10,355 nucleotides of DNA, taken from NCBI GenBank assembly GCA_026770585.1, contig MU646753.1:260300-270654 (forward strand), read 5' to 3'. The stretch's first letter is position 1, and each line of letters begins with the position of its first letter. The translations under genes were made by a program, and so were the position numbers. The notes beneath the pieces are model-generated. The model did no database searches. It worked only from the letters and a program-made list of their open reading frames with translations, and was not told the DNA's origin. Shown piece after piece: positions 10,247-10,355 of this stretch. Source of the DNA: Baffinella frigidus. Its lineage: Eukaryota > Cryptophyceae > Cryptomonadales > Baffinellaceae.

Positions 10247-10249
10247 GCA

Positions 10250-10355
<106 letters not shown>

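Overview
This window looks like nuclear DNA of a microbial eukaryote. Most of it appears to belong to one plus-strand gene that runs off both ends. Short, GC-rich, WD40-coding exons sit in long introns built from degenerate telomere-type heptamers (CCCTAAA and variants CCCGAAA, CCCCAAA, CCCTGAA, CCCTCAA, GGGTAYA). By hand I could join 16 exons. Exons 2-16 give one open frame of 948 nt (316 codons) with no stop, and every junction keeps phase. Only about 10% of the window is coding. I see no rRNA, tRNA, CRISPR or bacterial-style operon.

Organism (inference): TTTAGGG-type repeats, an AG|G at all 15 modelled acceptors, and GC donors at 6 of 16 introns fit a dinoflagellate well. A green alga or another protist with plant-type telomere repeats is not excluded.

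Layout: positions 59-2829 encode a non-WD40 linker that vaguely resembles the helical segment between a STAND/NACHT ATPase and its propeller (low confidence). Positions 3828-10246 encode about five WD40 blades: AFSPLG..VKILDATTGK, AFSNDG..VTVWHVQTGT, VAFGSD..VRTWDAATGA, VFSPDG..IRMWESVSGR and AISPDS..IKLLDLSTGE. The gene continues beyond 10246 into a CCCTCAA array.

The introns are the striking part. Most exons have one or more decayed copies beside them, often missing a donor or frameshifted. Exon 14 exists as two intact 46-nt versions, of which exactly one can be used if the frame is to stay open. The introns also hold at least five foldback or MITE-like inverted-repeat elements (some flanked by TA), three copies of a hairpin repeat family, and several independent tandem arrays. 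Several introns are bounded by direct repeats that include the splice sites. Together this suggests introns growing by segmental duplication, telomere-like repeat expansion and non-autonomous DNA transposons. All joins and homologies were read by eye, and no database search was made.
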